Below the pieces are notes generated by a model. It was not told the DNA's origin, did no database searches, and saw nothing but the letters and a program-made list of their open reading frames with translations. A program made the position numbers and the translations under genes. This document shows, one piece after another, positions 16,774 through 25,350 of a stretch of 64,000 nt of DNA; within the stretch, counting starts at the first letter, position 1; every line of letters starts with the position of its first letter. The DNA is from Neisseria lactamica NS19. Its GTDB lineage: Bacteria > Pseudomonadota > Gammaproteobacteria > Burkholderiales > Neisseriaceae. The DNA is taken from the NCBI GenBank assembly GCA_000193795.2, contig AEPI01000023.1, positions 1-64,000 on the forward strand, written 5' to 3'.

Positions 16774-18798
16774 ATGAACGACATGACTTTATATCTCATC
16801 ATTGCCCTCGTGCCTTTGGCAGGCTCGCTGATTGCGGGTTTGTTAGGCAACAAAATCGGACGTGCCGGTGCGCATACGGTTACGATACTCGGTGTTGCTG
16901 TATCTGCCGCGCTGTCGGCTTATGTGTTGTGGGGCTTTATTGACGGCAGCCGCGCCAAGTTTGATGAAAACGTCTATACCTGGCTGACAATGGGCGGCTT
17001 GGATTTCTCCGTCGGCTTCTTGGTCGATACGATGACGGCGATGATGATGGTCGTGGTTACCGGCGTATCGCTGATGGTACATATTTACACGATTGGCTAT
17101 ATGCACGATGAGGAAGTCGGCTACCAACGCTTCTTCAGCTATATTTCTTTGTTTACTTTCAGTATGTTGATGCTGATTATGAGCAACAACTTCATCCAGC
17201 TCTTCTTCGGCTGGGAAGCTGTGGGCTTGGTGTCGTATCTCTTGATCGGTTTCTATTTCAAACGTCCGAGCGCAACATTTGCCAACCTGAAAGCCTTTTT
17301 GATCAACCGTGTCGGCGACTTCGGCTTTTTGCTCGGTATCGGTTTGGTGCTTGCTTATTTCGGCGGCAGCCTGCGCTATCAGGACGTATTCGCTTATCTG
17401 CCCAACGTACAAAATGCCACCATCCAGCTCTTCCCCGGTGTGGAATGGTCTTTGATTACCGTAACCTGTCTGCTCTTGTTTGTGGGTGCGATGGGTAAAT
17501 CGGCACAATTCCCGCTGCACGTTTGGCTGCCTGATTCGATGGAAGGCCCGACTCCGATTTCCGCATTGATTCACGCCGCAACCATGGTTACGGCGGGTCT
17601 GTTTATGGTATCGCGTATGTCGCCGATTTATGAGATGAGCAGCACTGCGCTGTCGGTCATTATGGTGATCGGTGCGATTACCGCCCTGTTTATGGGCTTC
17701 TTGGGCGTGATTCAAAACGACATCAAGCGCGTGGTTGCGTACTCTACCTTGTCGCAACTGGGCTATATGACCGTGGCTTTGGGCGCGTCTGCCTATTCCG
17801 TGGCGATGTTCCATGTGATGACCCACGCCTTCTTTAAAGCCTTGTTGTTCTTGGCCGCAGGCAGCGCGATTATCGGTATGCACCACGACCAAGACATGCG
17901 CCACATGGGCAATCTGAAAAAATATATGCCGGTTACTTGGCTGACCATGCTGATCGGTAACTTGTCGCTGATTGGTACGCCGTTCTTCTCCGGCTTCTAC
18001 TCCAAAGATTCGATTATCGAAGCGGCGAAATACAGCACCCTGCCGGGCAGCGGCTTTGCCTATTTTGCCGTCCTCGCCGGCGTGTTTGTTACCGCGTTTT
18101 ACGCGTTCCGCCAATACTTTATGGTGTTCCACGGCGAAGAAAAATGGCGCAGCCTGCCCGAACACCATTCAGACGGCCATGGCGAAGAACATCACGGCTT
18201 GGGCAAAAACGACAATCCGCACGAAAGCCCGTTGGTGGTTACCCTGCCTTTGATTTTGCTTGCCGTTCCGTCCGTCATCATCGGCTACATCGCCATCGAA
18301 CCCATGCTTTACGGCGATTTCTTCAAAGACGTGATTTTTGTTAATGCCGACGCGCATCCGACCATGCACATTATGAAAGAAGAGTTCCACGGCGCATTGG
18401 CAATGGTGTCGCACAGCCTGCATTCGCCCGTTCTCTATCTCGCTATCGCAGGCGTATTGAGCGCATGGCTTTTGTACGTCAAACTGCCGCACCTGCCCGC
18501 CAAAATCGCGCAGGCGTTCCGTCCGGTTTACGTTTTGTTTGAAAACAAATACTACCTTGATGCCCTGTATTTCAACGTTTTCGCCAAAGGCACACGCGCA
18601 TTGGGCAAATTCTTTTGGAAAGTCGGCGATACCGCCATTATCGACAACGGTATTGTCAACGGCTCCGCCAAACTGGTCGGCGCGGTTGCCGCGCAAGTGC
18701 GTAAAGTCCAAACCGGCTTTATCTACACCTACGCTGCCGCTATGGTGTTCGGCGTATTGGTCTTGCTCGGCATGACCTTCTGGGGATTGTTCCGATAA
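16774..18798 (+). CDS. nuoL: NADH-quinone oxidoreductase subunit L
   Basis: The distal proton-pumping antiporter-like subunit, 674 residues, with about 15-16 spans and a C-terminal lateral helix. Conserved stretches include FIQLFFGWEAVGLVSYLLI, PTPISALIHAATMVTAG and AYSTLSQLGYMTVALG. The His-rich cytoplasmic loop (EHHSDGHGEEHHG, near residue 465) is a local feature. The ATG abuts the transporter stop with no spacer. Confidence 0.97.
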   Translation: MNDMTLYLIIALVPLAGSLIAGLLGNKIGRAGAHTVTILGVAVSAALSAYVLWGFIDGSRAKFDENVYTWLTMGGLDFSVGFLVDTMTAMMMVVVTGVSLMVHIYTIGYMHDEEVGYQRFFSYISLFTFSMLMLIMSNNFIQLFFGWEAVGLVSYLLIGFYFKRPSATFANLKAFLINRVGDFGFLLGIGLVLAYFGGSLRYQDVFAYLPNVQNATIQLFPGVEWSLITVTCLLLFVGAMGKSAQFPLHVWLPDSMEGPTPISALIHAATMVTAGLFMVSRMSPIYEMSSTALSVIMVIGAITALFMGFLGVIQNDIKRVVAYSTLSQLGYMTVALGASAYSVAMFHVMTHAFFKALLFLAAGSAIIGMHHDQDMRHMGNLKKYMPVTWLTMLIGNLSLIGTPFFSGFYSKDSIIEAAKYSTLPGSGFAYFAVLAGVFVTAFYAFRQYFMVFHGEEKWRSLPEHHSDGHGEEHHGLGKNDNPHESPLVVTLPLILLAVPSVIIGYIAIEPMLYGDFFKDVIFVNADAHPTMHIMKEEFHGALAMVSHSLHSPVLYLAIAGVLSAWLLYVKLPHLPAKIAQAFRPVYVLFENKYYLDALYFNVFAKGTRALGKFFWKVGDTAIIDNGIVNGSAKLVGAVAAQVRKVQTGFIYTYAAAMVFGVLVLLGMTFWGLFR

Positions 18799-18886
18799 GG
18801 ATGAGGTTTCAGACGGCCTCTTAAAATGTTGTCTGACAAAGCAACCCGCACAACGATATTTTTATTTTAACCACAGGTTAACCATT

Positions 18887-20383
18887 ATGTTTTCCAACTA
18901 CCTACTCAGCTTGGCAATATGGATACCCATCGCCGCAGGTGTGCTGGTTTTGGCGACCGGCAAAGACAGCCGTGCGCCGCTGGCGCGTGTGCTTGCCTTC
19001 ATGGGTGCGCTTGCCGGTTTCTTGGTAACGCTGCCCCTGTTTACCGGTTTCGACCGTTTGAGCGGCGGCTATCAGTTTACCGAGTTCCACGAGTGGATTC
19101 CGCTTCTGAAAATCAACTACGCATTGGGCGTGGACGGTATTTCAGTGCTCTTTATCATCTTGAATGCGTTTATTACGCTGTTGGTGGTATTGGCCGGTTG
19201 GGAAGTCATTCAGAAGCGTCCGGCGCAGTATATGGCGGCATTCCTGATGATGTCGGGTTTGATTAACGGTGCGTTTGCCGCGCAGGATGCGATTCTGTTT
19301 TATGTGTTCTTCGAGGGTATGCTGATTCCGCTGTACCTGATTATCGGTGTATGGGGCGGCCCGCGCCGCGTCTATGCGTCGGTCAAGCTGTTCCTCTATA
19401 CGCTGATGGGTTCGCTCCTGATGCTGGTTGCTATGGTTTACCTTTATTATCAAACAGGCAGCTTCTCTATTGTTGATTTCCAAAACATCAAACAGCTTCC
19501 GTTGGGCGTACAACAGCTTTTGTTTGCGGCGTTCTTCCTGTCATTTGCCGTGAAAGTGCCGATGTTCCCTGTGCACACTTGGCTGCCGGATGCCCACGTT
19601 GAAGCGCCGACCGGCGGTTCGATGGTGTTGGCGGCAATTACGCTGAAACTGGGTGCGTATGGTTTCTTGCGCTTTATCCTGCCGATTATGCCGGACGCGG
19701 CTCGCTATTTTGCCCCTGTGATCATCGTATTGAGCCTGATTGCCGTAATTTACATCGGTATGGTGGCCCTGGTGCAAACCGATATGAAGAAACTGGTGGC
19801 GTATTCGTCCATCAGCCATATGGGTTTCGTTACCTTGGGGATGTTTTTGTTTGTTAACGGACAGTTGGACGACTGGGCATTGAAAGGCGCAATCATTCAA
19901 ATGATTTCCCACGGTTTTGTGTCTGCCGCGATGTTTATGTGTATCGGCGTGATGTACGACCGCCTGCACACGCGCAATATTGCCGATTATGGCGGCGTGG
20001 TCAATGTGATGCCTAAGTTTGCGGCGTTTATGATGCTGTTCGGTATGGCAAACGCGGGTCTGCCTGCGACTTCAGGCTTTGTGGGCGAGTTTATGGTGAT
20101 TATGGGCGCGGTTAAAGTGAATTTCTGGGTAGGCGCGTTGGCTGCCATGACCCTGATTTACGGTGCATCTTATACCCTGTGGATGTACAAACGCGTGATT
20201 TTCGGCGAGATTCGCAATCTGCACGTTGCCGATATGAAAGACATCAATTACCGCGAATTTGCGGTTTTGGCGGTTTTGGCGGTGGCTGTTTTGGGTATGG
20301 GCCTGTATCCGAACGCATTTATCGAAGTGGTACATCAGGCGGCAAACGATTTGATTGCCCATGTGGCGCAAAGCAAGATTTGA
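18887..20383 (+). CDS. nuoM: NADH-quinone oxidoreductase subunit M
   Basis: Antiporter-like membrane subunit, 498 residues, about 14 spans. The proton-channel residues lie in FYVFFEGMLIPLYLIIGVWG (helix 5 glutamate), VHTWLPDAHVEAPT and VAYSSISHMGFV. An 88-base gap with a degenerate uptake-sequence pair (first arm 18808-18819) separates it from nuoL. Confidence 0.97.
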   Translation: MFSNYLLSLAIWIPIAAGVLVLATGKDSRAPLARVLAFMGALAGFLVTLPLFTGFDRLSGGYQFTEFHEWIPLLKINYALGVDGISVLFIILNAFITLLVVLAGWEVIQKRPAQYMAAFLMMSGLINGAFAAQDAILFYVFFEGMLIPLYLIIGVWGGPRRVYASVKLFLYTLMGSLLMLVAMVYLYYQTGSFSIVDFQNIKQLPLGVQQLLFAAFFLSFAVKVPMFPVHTWLPDAHVEAPTGGSMVLAAITLKLGAYGFLRFILPIMPDAARYFAPVIIVLSLIAVIYIGMVALVQTDMKKLVAYSSISHMGFVTLGMFLFVNGQLDDWALKGAIIQMISHGFVSAAMFMCIGVMYDRLHTRNIADYGGVVNVMPKFAAFMMLFGMANAGLPATSGFVGEFMVIMGAVKVNFWVGALAAMTLIYGASYTLWMYKRVIFGEIRNLHVADMKDINYREFAVLAVLAVAVLGMGLYPNAFIEVVHQAANDLIAHVAQSKI

Positions 20384-20392
20384 GGTGTGTAA

Positions 20393-21838
20393 ATGAACTG
20401 GTCTGATTTGAATTTAATGCCCGCGTTGCCCGAAATCGTGCTGTTTGCGCTGCTGGTGTTATTGTTGCTGGCGGACTTGTGGGTCAGTGATGACAAACGC
20501 CGTCTGACGCATTACGGCGCGCTGGCAACGGTGGCGGTTACGGCGGCGGTGCAGCTTGCCGTTTGGGAGCAGGGCAGTACGTCTTCATTCAACGGGATGT
20601 ATATTGCGGACGGTATGTCGCGTTTGGCAAAAATGGTTTTATATGCTTTGACGTTTGCCCTGTTTGTTTATGCCAAGCCTTATAATCAAACGCGCAACCT
20701 GTTTAAAGGCGAGTTTTACACCCTGTCATTGTTTGCCCTTTTGGGTATGGGCGTGATGGTGGGTGCGGGGCATTTCCTTACCGCCTATATCGGTTTGGAA
20801 CTCTTGTCGCTCGCCCTTTACGCCCTGATCGCCCTGCGCCGCGATTCCGGCTTTGCCGCCGAAGCCGCTTTGAAATATTTTGTTTTGGGCGCGCTGGCTT
20901 CCGGATTATTGCTTTACGGCATTTCTATGGTTTACGGCGCGACCGGTTCGCTGGAATTTGCCACAGTATTGGCAAACTCGTATAACGAACAGGCAAATGT
21001 TTGGCTTTTAAAACTGGGTTTGGTGTTTATCGTCGTCGCCGTCGCGTTCAAGCTGGGTGCGGTGCCGTTCCATATGTGGGTGCCCGATGTCTATCAGGGC
21101 GCGCCCACTTCCGTCGCCGCGCTGGCCGGCACGCTGCCGAAAATCGCCGCCGTCGTTTTCGCCTTCCGCATCCTCGTTACCGGCTTGGGAACGGTGCATC
21201 AGGACTGGTCGCCGATGTTTGCCCTGCTTGCCGCCGCTTCGCTGCTGGTCGGCAACCTCGCCGCCATTATGCAGACCAACATCAAACGTATGCTCGCCTA
21301 TTCCACCGTTTCGCATATGGGTTTCATCCTGCTGGCGTTTATGGCGGGCGCGGTCGGTTTTGCGGCGGGGCTGTATTACGCGGTAACTTACGCGCTGATG
21401 GCGGCGGCAGGGTTCGGCGTGTTGATGGTGTTGTCGGACGGGGACAAGGAGTGCGAAAACATCAGCGATTTGGCAGGGTTGAACCAACACCGCGTATGGC
21501 TTGCCTTTTTGATGCTGCTGGTTATGTTCTCTATGGCGGGCATTCCGCCGCTGATGGGCTTTTACGCCAAATTCGGCGTGATTATGGCGCTTTTGAAACA
21601 AGGCTATGTATGGTTGTCGGTGTTTGCCGTCGTGATGTCGCTGATTGGCGCGTTCTACTATCTGCGCGTGGTCAAAGTCATGTATTTTGACGAATCCGAC
21701 CGCGCCCGCCCCTCCGCCGGCGGCAACAATGCCGCAAAATTCCTCTTGAGCGTCAACGCGCTGTTGTTGGTGCTGTGGGGCATTATGCCGCAAACCGTTA
21801 TCGACTGGTGCGCCAAGGCGTTGGAGAACACGCTGTAA
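20393..21838 (+). CDS. nuoN: NADH-quinone oxidoreductase subunit N
   Basis: Last antiporter-like subunit and the operon's final gene, 481 residues with about 14 spans. Diagnostic segments are YIGLELLSLALYALIALRRD, PFHMWVPDVYQGAPTSV and AYSTVSHMGFILLAFMAG. It follows nuoM by nine bases and ends at a strong terminator. Confidence 0.97.
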   Translation: MNWSDLNLMPALPEIVLFALLVLLLLADLWVSDDKRRLTHYGALATVAVTAAVQLAVWEQGSTSSFNGMYIADGMSRLAKMVLYALTFALFVYAKPYNQTRNLFKGEFYTLSLFALLGMGVMVGAGHFLTAYIGLELLSLALYALIALRRDSGFAAEAALKYFVLGALASGLLLYGISMVYGATGSLEFATVLANSYNEQANVWLLKLGLVFIVVAVAFKLGAVPFHMWVPDVYQGAPTSVAALAGTLPKIAAVVFAFRILVTGLGTVHQDWSPMFALLAAASLLVGNLAAIMQTNIKRMLAYSTVSHMGFILLAFMAGAVGFAAGLYYAVTYALMAAAGFGVLMVLSDGDKECENISDLAGLNQHRVWLAFLMLLVMFSMAGIPPLMGFYAKFGVIMALLKQGYVWLSVFAVVMSLIGAFYYLRVVKVMYFDESDRARPSAGGNNAAKFLLSVNALLLVLWGIMPQTVIDWCAKALENTL

Positions 21839-21847
21839 GCCGCCGCG

Positions 21848-21877
21848 ACGGCAGCCGTATGATGGGCTGCCGTTTTT
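21848..21877 (+). terminator. Rho-independent terminator of the nuo operon
   Basis: A 9-bp perfect GC-rich stem (ACGGCAGCC / GGCTGCCGT, loop of 8) is followed by a run of T at 21873-21877. It starts nine bases after the nuoN stop. Confidence 0.85.
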
Positions 21878-21881
21878 CGGT

Positions 21882-21920
21882 TTCAGACGACGGCATCCGC
21901 AGGCCGGAATGCCGTCTGAA
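21882..21920. repeat. Paired uptake sequences
   Basis: A degenerate TTCAGACGACGGCAT and an exact AATGCCGTCTGAA lie in opposite orientation between nuoN and the DUF2818 gene, giving a second weaker stem after the operon terminator. Confidence 0.5.
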
Positions 21921-21937
21921 AGGGAAGGAAGGGAATT

Positions 21938-22237
21938 ATGACCGCATCGATGTACATCCTTTTGCTGCTTGCCTTGATTTTTGCCAATGCCCCGTTTATC
22001 ACGGTCAGGCTGTTCGGCATTGTTCCGCTCAAGCGCAAACATTTCGGACACCACCTGATCGAGCTGGCGGCAGGTTTCGCGCTGACCGCCTCTCTTGCCT
22101 ACATCCTCGAATCCCGTGCGGGAGCGGTACACAATCAGGGTTGGGAGTTTTACGCCACCGTCGTCTGCCTGTACCTGATTTTTGCGTTTCCCTGTTTTGT
22201 GCGGCGGTATTTCTGGCACGCGCGCAACAGGGAATAG
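21938..22237 (+). CDS. DUF2818-family small membrane protein
   Basis: A 99-residue protein with three predicted spans (about 5-22, 42-62, 72-88). The N-terminus LLLLALIFANAPFITVRLFG and the central KHFGHHLIELAAGF match the DUF2818 family, which in beta-proteobacteria is commonly found directly after nuoN. This placement suggests a role linked to complex I, such as assembly, but none is established. A GGAAGGGAA ribosome site precedes the ATG. Confidence 0.85.
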   Translation: MTASMYILLLLALIFANAPFITVRLFGIVPLKRKHFGHHLIELAAGFALTASLAYILESRAGAVHNQGWEFYATVVCLYLIFAFPCFVRRYFWHARNRE

Positions 22238-22331
22238 GGTAACAATACTATCAGGATGGAATGTTTACCAAACGGCTGAGGGGGGCGGTGAAGGTGACCT
22301 CGTTGAAAGGCGGGTAGCAATAAGTAAAGTA

Positions 22332-22370
22332 AGGTCGTCTGAAAACGGGTTAGGATTGGTTTTCAGACGA
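22332..22370 (+). terminator. Variant uptake-sequence hairpin after the DUF2818 gene
   Basis: AGGTCGTCTGAAAA (from 22332) pairs with TTTTCAGACGA (ending 22370), about 100 bases past the DUF2818 stop. Confidence 0.5.
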
Positions 22371-22416
22371 ATTGCTGTTATTCTGAGATAAAGTAGGAAT
22401 AATATAAGGAGCAAAG

Positions 22417-22446
22417 TTGACTTTTTTCAGTAATAATCAGTATTAA
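22417..22446 (+). promoter_or_regulatory. Putative sigma-70 promoter
   Basis: TTGACT at 22417-22422 and TATTAA at 22441-22446 are separated by 18 bases, placing transcription start about 20 bases before the ATG at 22471. Confidence 0.45.
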
Positions 22447-22470
22447 GCTAATATTAACAAGAGATTTATT

Positions 22471-22950
22471 ATGAAAAATTCATTATCTATAACAAAAAAT
22501 CAGATAAACCGCCATGCCCATAAATTATGTTCCTTTGCTGCTGTTTTAATTTGGATTTGTGCCTTACCTCAAAATGTCTTTACTTTTGGGCAAGGAGGGC
22601 AATATGAGGGTTATTTTGTCTTGATTTTGGGAACAATATTTGGTCCAGTATTGGGGAATATCGGATATTTTGCCGTTTATGCAAATTATATTTGGTTCCT
22701 ATTGATATTCACATCTCTTATTAGGCGCCAATCCAAAAAAGTTATTTTCACTTTTCATGGATTGTTATGGGTTGTGGCACTGCTTACATTTACATTAGAC
22801 GAAGTAATTGTGAATGAAGCGGGAGGACATGCAGAACCAACTTATGGATTAGGGTTGTATTTATGGTTTACCGCATTTTTATTGACAACTATTGCGGAAT
22901 TATTGAAACAAAATGTTTTTCAAATTTTTAAAGAAAATTTAAAGGAATAA
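22471..22950 (+). CDS. Membrane protein of unknown function
   Basis: The 159-residue product has four predicted spans (about 20-38, 47-66, 71-88, 97-112 and a further hydrophobic stretch at 128-145) and basic ends. No family is recognised. The gene is strikingly AT-rich, uses codons unlike its neighbours and has its own promoter-like sequence, which fits recent acquisition. It lies between complex I and a tiny lipoprotein gene. Confidence 0.7.
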   Translation: MKNSLSITKNQINRHAHKLCSFAAVLIWICALPQNVFTFGQGGQYEGYFVLILGTIFGPVLGNIGYFAVYANYIWFLLIFTSLIRRQSKKVIFTFHGLLWVVALLTFTLDEVIVNEAGGHAEPTYGLGLYLWFTAFLLTTIAELLKQNVFQIFKENLKE

Positions 22951-23020
22951 TAAAGTAACGACAAATATTATTCCATTTCTAGTCAAGATTAAAATACTTC
23001 GCTGTAGAAGGAGCTCCCTT

Positions 23021-23113
23021 ATGAAACCTTTTATTTTGCTGTTCGGTCTCTGCGCCGCTTTATCATTAACTGCCTGCAACAAGGAGAAAAACGTGTACGA
23101 AAATGCCGTCTGA
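23021..23113 (+). CDS. 30-residue lipoprotein
   Basis: The product has a basic start, a hydrophobic core and a lipobox LTAC at residues 16-19, so the mature lipoprotein would be only 12 residues long after acylation of Cys19. A GAAGGAG ribosome site is well placed nine bases before the ATG. The final codons GCC GTC TGA belong to an uptake sequence. Tiny entericidin-like lipoproteins are common in outer membranes, but this one matches no named family I know. It is too short for standard gene callers. Confidence 0.65.
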   Translation: MKPFILLFGLCAALSLTACNKEKNVYENAV

Positions 23114-23131
23114 AACCTTTTCGGACGGCAT
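23103..23131 (+). terminator. Uptake-sequence hairpin overlapping the lipoprotein stop
   Basis: ATGCCGTCTGAAA and TTTCGGACGGCAT (one mismatch from perfect) form a tight stem; the first arm contains the lipoprotein's stop codon. Confidence 0.65.
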
Positions 23132-23198
23132 TTGTTTCATTCAAGTGCAGGCCGGCATCGCTATGCCGGCACGTTTCAGTCGGCGATATACGCCGGTT

Positions 23199-24095
23199 TC
23201 AATATTTGCGGGCGACTGCAAATTCTGCCAACTGCCGCAGGCGCAGGGCTTTGCCGCCGAAGGGTTCGAGCAGCGCGACCGCTTCGGCAACCCGTTTGTG
23301 TGCGTATGAGCGCGCCGCTTCCAAGCCCATCAGTTTCACATAAGTCGGCTTGTCGTTGTCCGCGTCTTTGCCCGCCGTTTTGCCCAAAGTCGCCGTGTCT
23401 GCCTCGCAGTCCAACACATCGTCGATGACTTGGAACGCCAGCCCCAGTTTTGCCGCATAATCGTCCAATACCGCCAGACTGTCTTCAGACAGATTCGGGC
23501 AGGACATCGCCCCCAATAAAACCGCCGCACGAATCAACGCACCAGTTTTCAGGCTGTGCATCTGTTCCAAATCGGTTTGTGCCATTTGTTTGCCGACATT
23601 TGCCAAATCGATTGCCTGACCGCCCGCCATACCCCTGCTTCCGCCCGCTTTTGCCAACACCGACAACATAGCCAGCTGCCGTGCCGCAGGCAGGCCGGAC
23701 GGACGCGCCAATACGTCGAAGGCTTGGGTTTGTAAAGCATCGCCGACCAGCAGTGCGTTTGCTTCGCCATATTTCACATGGCAGGTCGGTTTGCCCCGGC
23801 GCAGGCTGTCGTTGTCCATCGCCGGCATATCGTCGTGAACCAGCGAATAGGCGTGAATCATCTCGATTGCCGCCATTGCCTGTCCTACTGCTTCATGCAC
23901 GGCTCCGCCCAATTCCGAAGCCGCCAAAACCAGCATCGGGCGCAGACGTTTGCCGCCGTCCAAAACTGCATAACGCATCGCTTCGTGCAGCGTGTGCGGG
24001 ATTTCGTTTTCAGACGGCAAAAAGCGTTCCAGCAGCAACTCTGTTTGCGCCTGCGCCCTCTGTTGCCACGCTTTCAAATCATTCGTCGGATTCAA
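23199..24095 (-). CDS. ispA: Farnesyl diphosphate synthase (geranyltranstransferase)
   Basis: Condenses isopentenyl diphosphate with dimethylallyl and geranyl diphosphate to make farnesyl diphosphate, precursor of undecaprenyl carrier and quinones. The 298-residue protein has the first aspartate-rich motif DDMPAMDND near residue 92 and the second in QVIDDVLDCEAD near 223. It overlaps xseB by 17 bases, the common xseB-ispA arrangement. Confidence 0.96.
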   Translation of the reverse strand: MNPTNDLKAWQQRAQAQTELLLERFLPSENEIPHTLHEAMRYAVLDGGKRLRPMLVLAASELGGAVHEAVGQAMAAIEMIHAYSLVHDDMPAMDNDSLRRGKPTCHVKYGEANALLVGDALQTQAFDVLARPSGLPAARQLAMLSVLAKAGGSRGMAGGQAIDLANVGKQMAQTDLEQMHSLKTGALIRAAVLLGAMSCPNLSEDSLAVLDDYAAKLGLAFQVIDDVLDCEADTATLGKTAGKDADNDKPTYVKLMGLEAARSYAHKRVAEAVALLEPFGGKALRLRQLAEFAVARKY

Positions 24096-24303
24096 GGTTC
24101 AACTCCTTTGGCCCGTCCGCATCCAAAACCTGTAATTTCTGTTCGACCCGTGCCAGCCTGGTTTGGCAGTATCTGACCAGTTCGTTGCCTTCCTGATAGG
24201 CGGCAAGCGCGTCTTCCAAGGGCATTTCGCCCTGCATGGATTGGGTCAGCGATTCAAGGCGCGACAGGGCCTCTTCAAACGATTTCGGGGTAATTTTCTT
24301 CAT
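24079..24303 (-). CDS. xseB: Exodeoxyribonuclease VII small subunit
   Basis: Small subunit of the single-strand exonuclease, 74 residues with the start at 24303, the usual XseB length. SFEEALSRLESLTQSMQ and the coiled-coil region to residue 65 match the family. A longer frame upstream to 24546 contains nothing conserved and crosses an uptake-sequence hairpin. Its end overlaps ispA, so the two are translated together. Confidence 0.93.
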   Translation of the reverse strand: MKKITPKSFEEALSRLESLTQSMQGEMPLEDALAAYQEGNELVRYCQTRLARVEQKLQVLDADGPKELNLESDE

Positions 24304-24353
24304 GGTGTCGGGAGTTTCTGTAAAAACGGAATTGTAGCATTTCTGAAAACCGG

Positions 24354-24390
24354 ATGCCGTCTGAAACCCGAATCCGGCTTCAGACGGCAT
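24354..24390 (-). terminator. Uptake-sequence hairpin between rsgA and xseB
   Basis: Exact ATGCCGTCTGAA and its complement surround a GC-rich interior that itself pairs (CCCGAATCCGG), 27 bases past the rsgA stop. Confidence 0.7.
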
Positions 24391-24416
24391 GGTTTTGTCC
24401 TGCAAACGGCAAGGCG

Positions 24417-25283
24417 TTACCCGAGCAGTTCGTCGGTGATGCCCTGCAAAAAGGCGAGGCGTTCGGGGCTTGCCGCCCCGGTTTCGGCGGCGGCTTTGAA
24501 GGCGCAGCCGGGTTCGGCGCGGTGGGTGCAGTTGTGGAAGCGGCATTGCCCGACAAGGTGGCGGAAATCGGGGAAATAGCGCGGCAAATCGGCGGCTTGG
24601 AGGTGGTGCAAACCAAATTCTTGCAAACCCGGGGAGTCGATGAGTCGGGTTTCGCCGTTCAAATCGTAAAGCCGGGCGTGGGTGGTGGTGTGCCTGCCGG
24701 AATCGAGCGCGGCGGAAATGTCGCCGGTGCGGGCGGTTTGGCTGCCCAAAAGGGCGTTGGTCAGGGTGGATTTGCCCATACCGCTTTGTCCGAGCAGGAT
24801 GTTGGTCTGCCCTTCCAAAATGGGACGCAGGCTGTCGGCGTTTTCCAGCGCGCGGGTTTCGATGACGGGATAGCCCAGCGTTTCGTAGAATTTGAGTTTT
24901 TCGTGCCAGAGGGCGGTTTCGGGCAGGTCGGCTTTGTTCAGGACGATGACGGCTTCAATACCGGCGGCTTCGGCGGCAAGCAGGGCGCGCTGCAGCAGCC
25001 GCACGCTCGGACTCGGGACGGCGGCGGTTACGATGAGGAGTCGGGTAACGTTGGCGGCGATGAGCTTGGTTTTCCACGCGTCTTGGCGGTAGAGCAGGCT
25101 TTGGCGCGGTAAAAAATCTTCAATCACAACTTGTTCGGCGTTGACGGGGCTGATGCGGACGCGGTCGCCGCAGGCGAAATCGACGCGTTTTTTGCGCGTG
25201 CTGGCTTCGTAGCTTGTGCCGTCGGGCGTGCGGACAATGTAGCGGCGGCCGTAGCTTGCGGTAATTTGGGCGGTATCGGTCAT
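24417..25283 (-). CDS. rsgA: Ribosome small subunit-dependent GTPase A
   Basis: A circularly permuted GTPase that matures and checks the 30S subunit, 288 residues. After an OB-fold N-terminus come NKADLP (G4, near 118), LLGQSGMGKSTLTNALLG (G1 P-loop, near 165), DSPGLQEFGLHH (G3, near 213) and the C-terminal zinc-binding cluster CRFHNCTHRAEPGC. The motif order G4-G1-G3 is the hallmark of the family. Confidence 0.95.
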   Translation of the reverse strand: MTDTAQITASYGRRYIVRTPDGTSYEASTRKKRVDFACGDRVRISPVNAEQVVIEDFLPRQSLLYRQDAWKTKLIAANVTRLLIVTAAVPSPSVRLLQRALLAAEAAGIEAVIVLNKADLPETALWHEKLKFYETLGYPVIETRALENADSLRPILEGQTNILLGQSGMGKSTLTNALLGSQTARTGDISAALDSGRHTTTHARLYDLNGETRLIDSPGLQEFGLHHLQAADLPRYFPDFRHLVGQCRFHNCTHRAEPGCAFKAAAETGAASPERLAFLQGITDELLG

Positions 25284-25301
25284 AGTATCGGAAGGGTGGT
25301 G

Positions 25302-25335
25302 ATGCCGTCTGAAGGCGCGGCGCGTCCGGACGGCA
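25302..25335 (-). terminator. Imperfect uptake-sequence hairpin upstream of rsgA
   Basis: ATGCCGTCTGAA pairs partly with TCCGGACGGCA across a GC-rich interior between the ABC transporter stop and the rsgA start. Confidence 0.5.
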
Positions 25336-25350
25336 CGGTTTCAATCGGTG

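Noticed and set aside
16843..18168. 441-codon frame antisense to nuoL
   Set aside because: Shadow of a strongly biased gene; rich in His, Gln and Arg with no fold-like pattern.
21008..22219. 403-codon frame antisense to nuoN and the DUF2818 gene
   Set aside because: Crosses a terminator and two genes on the other strand; composition typical of antisense of membrane proteins.
22182..22391. 69-codon plus-strand frame after the DUF2818 gene
   Set aside because: Overlaps DUF2818 in another frame, has no ribosome site and runs through a hairpin.
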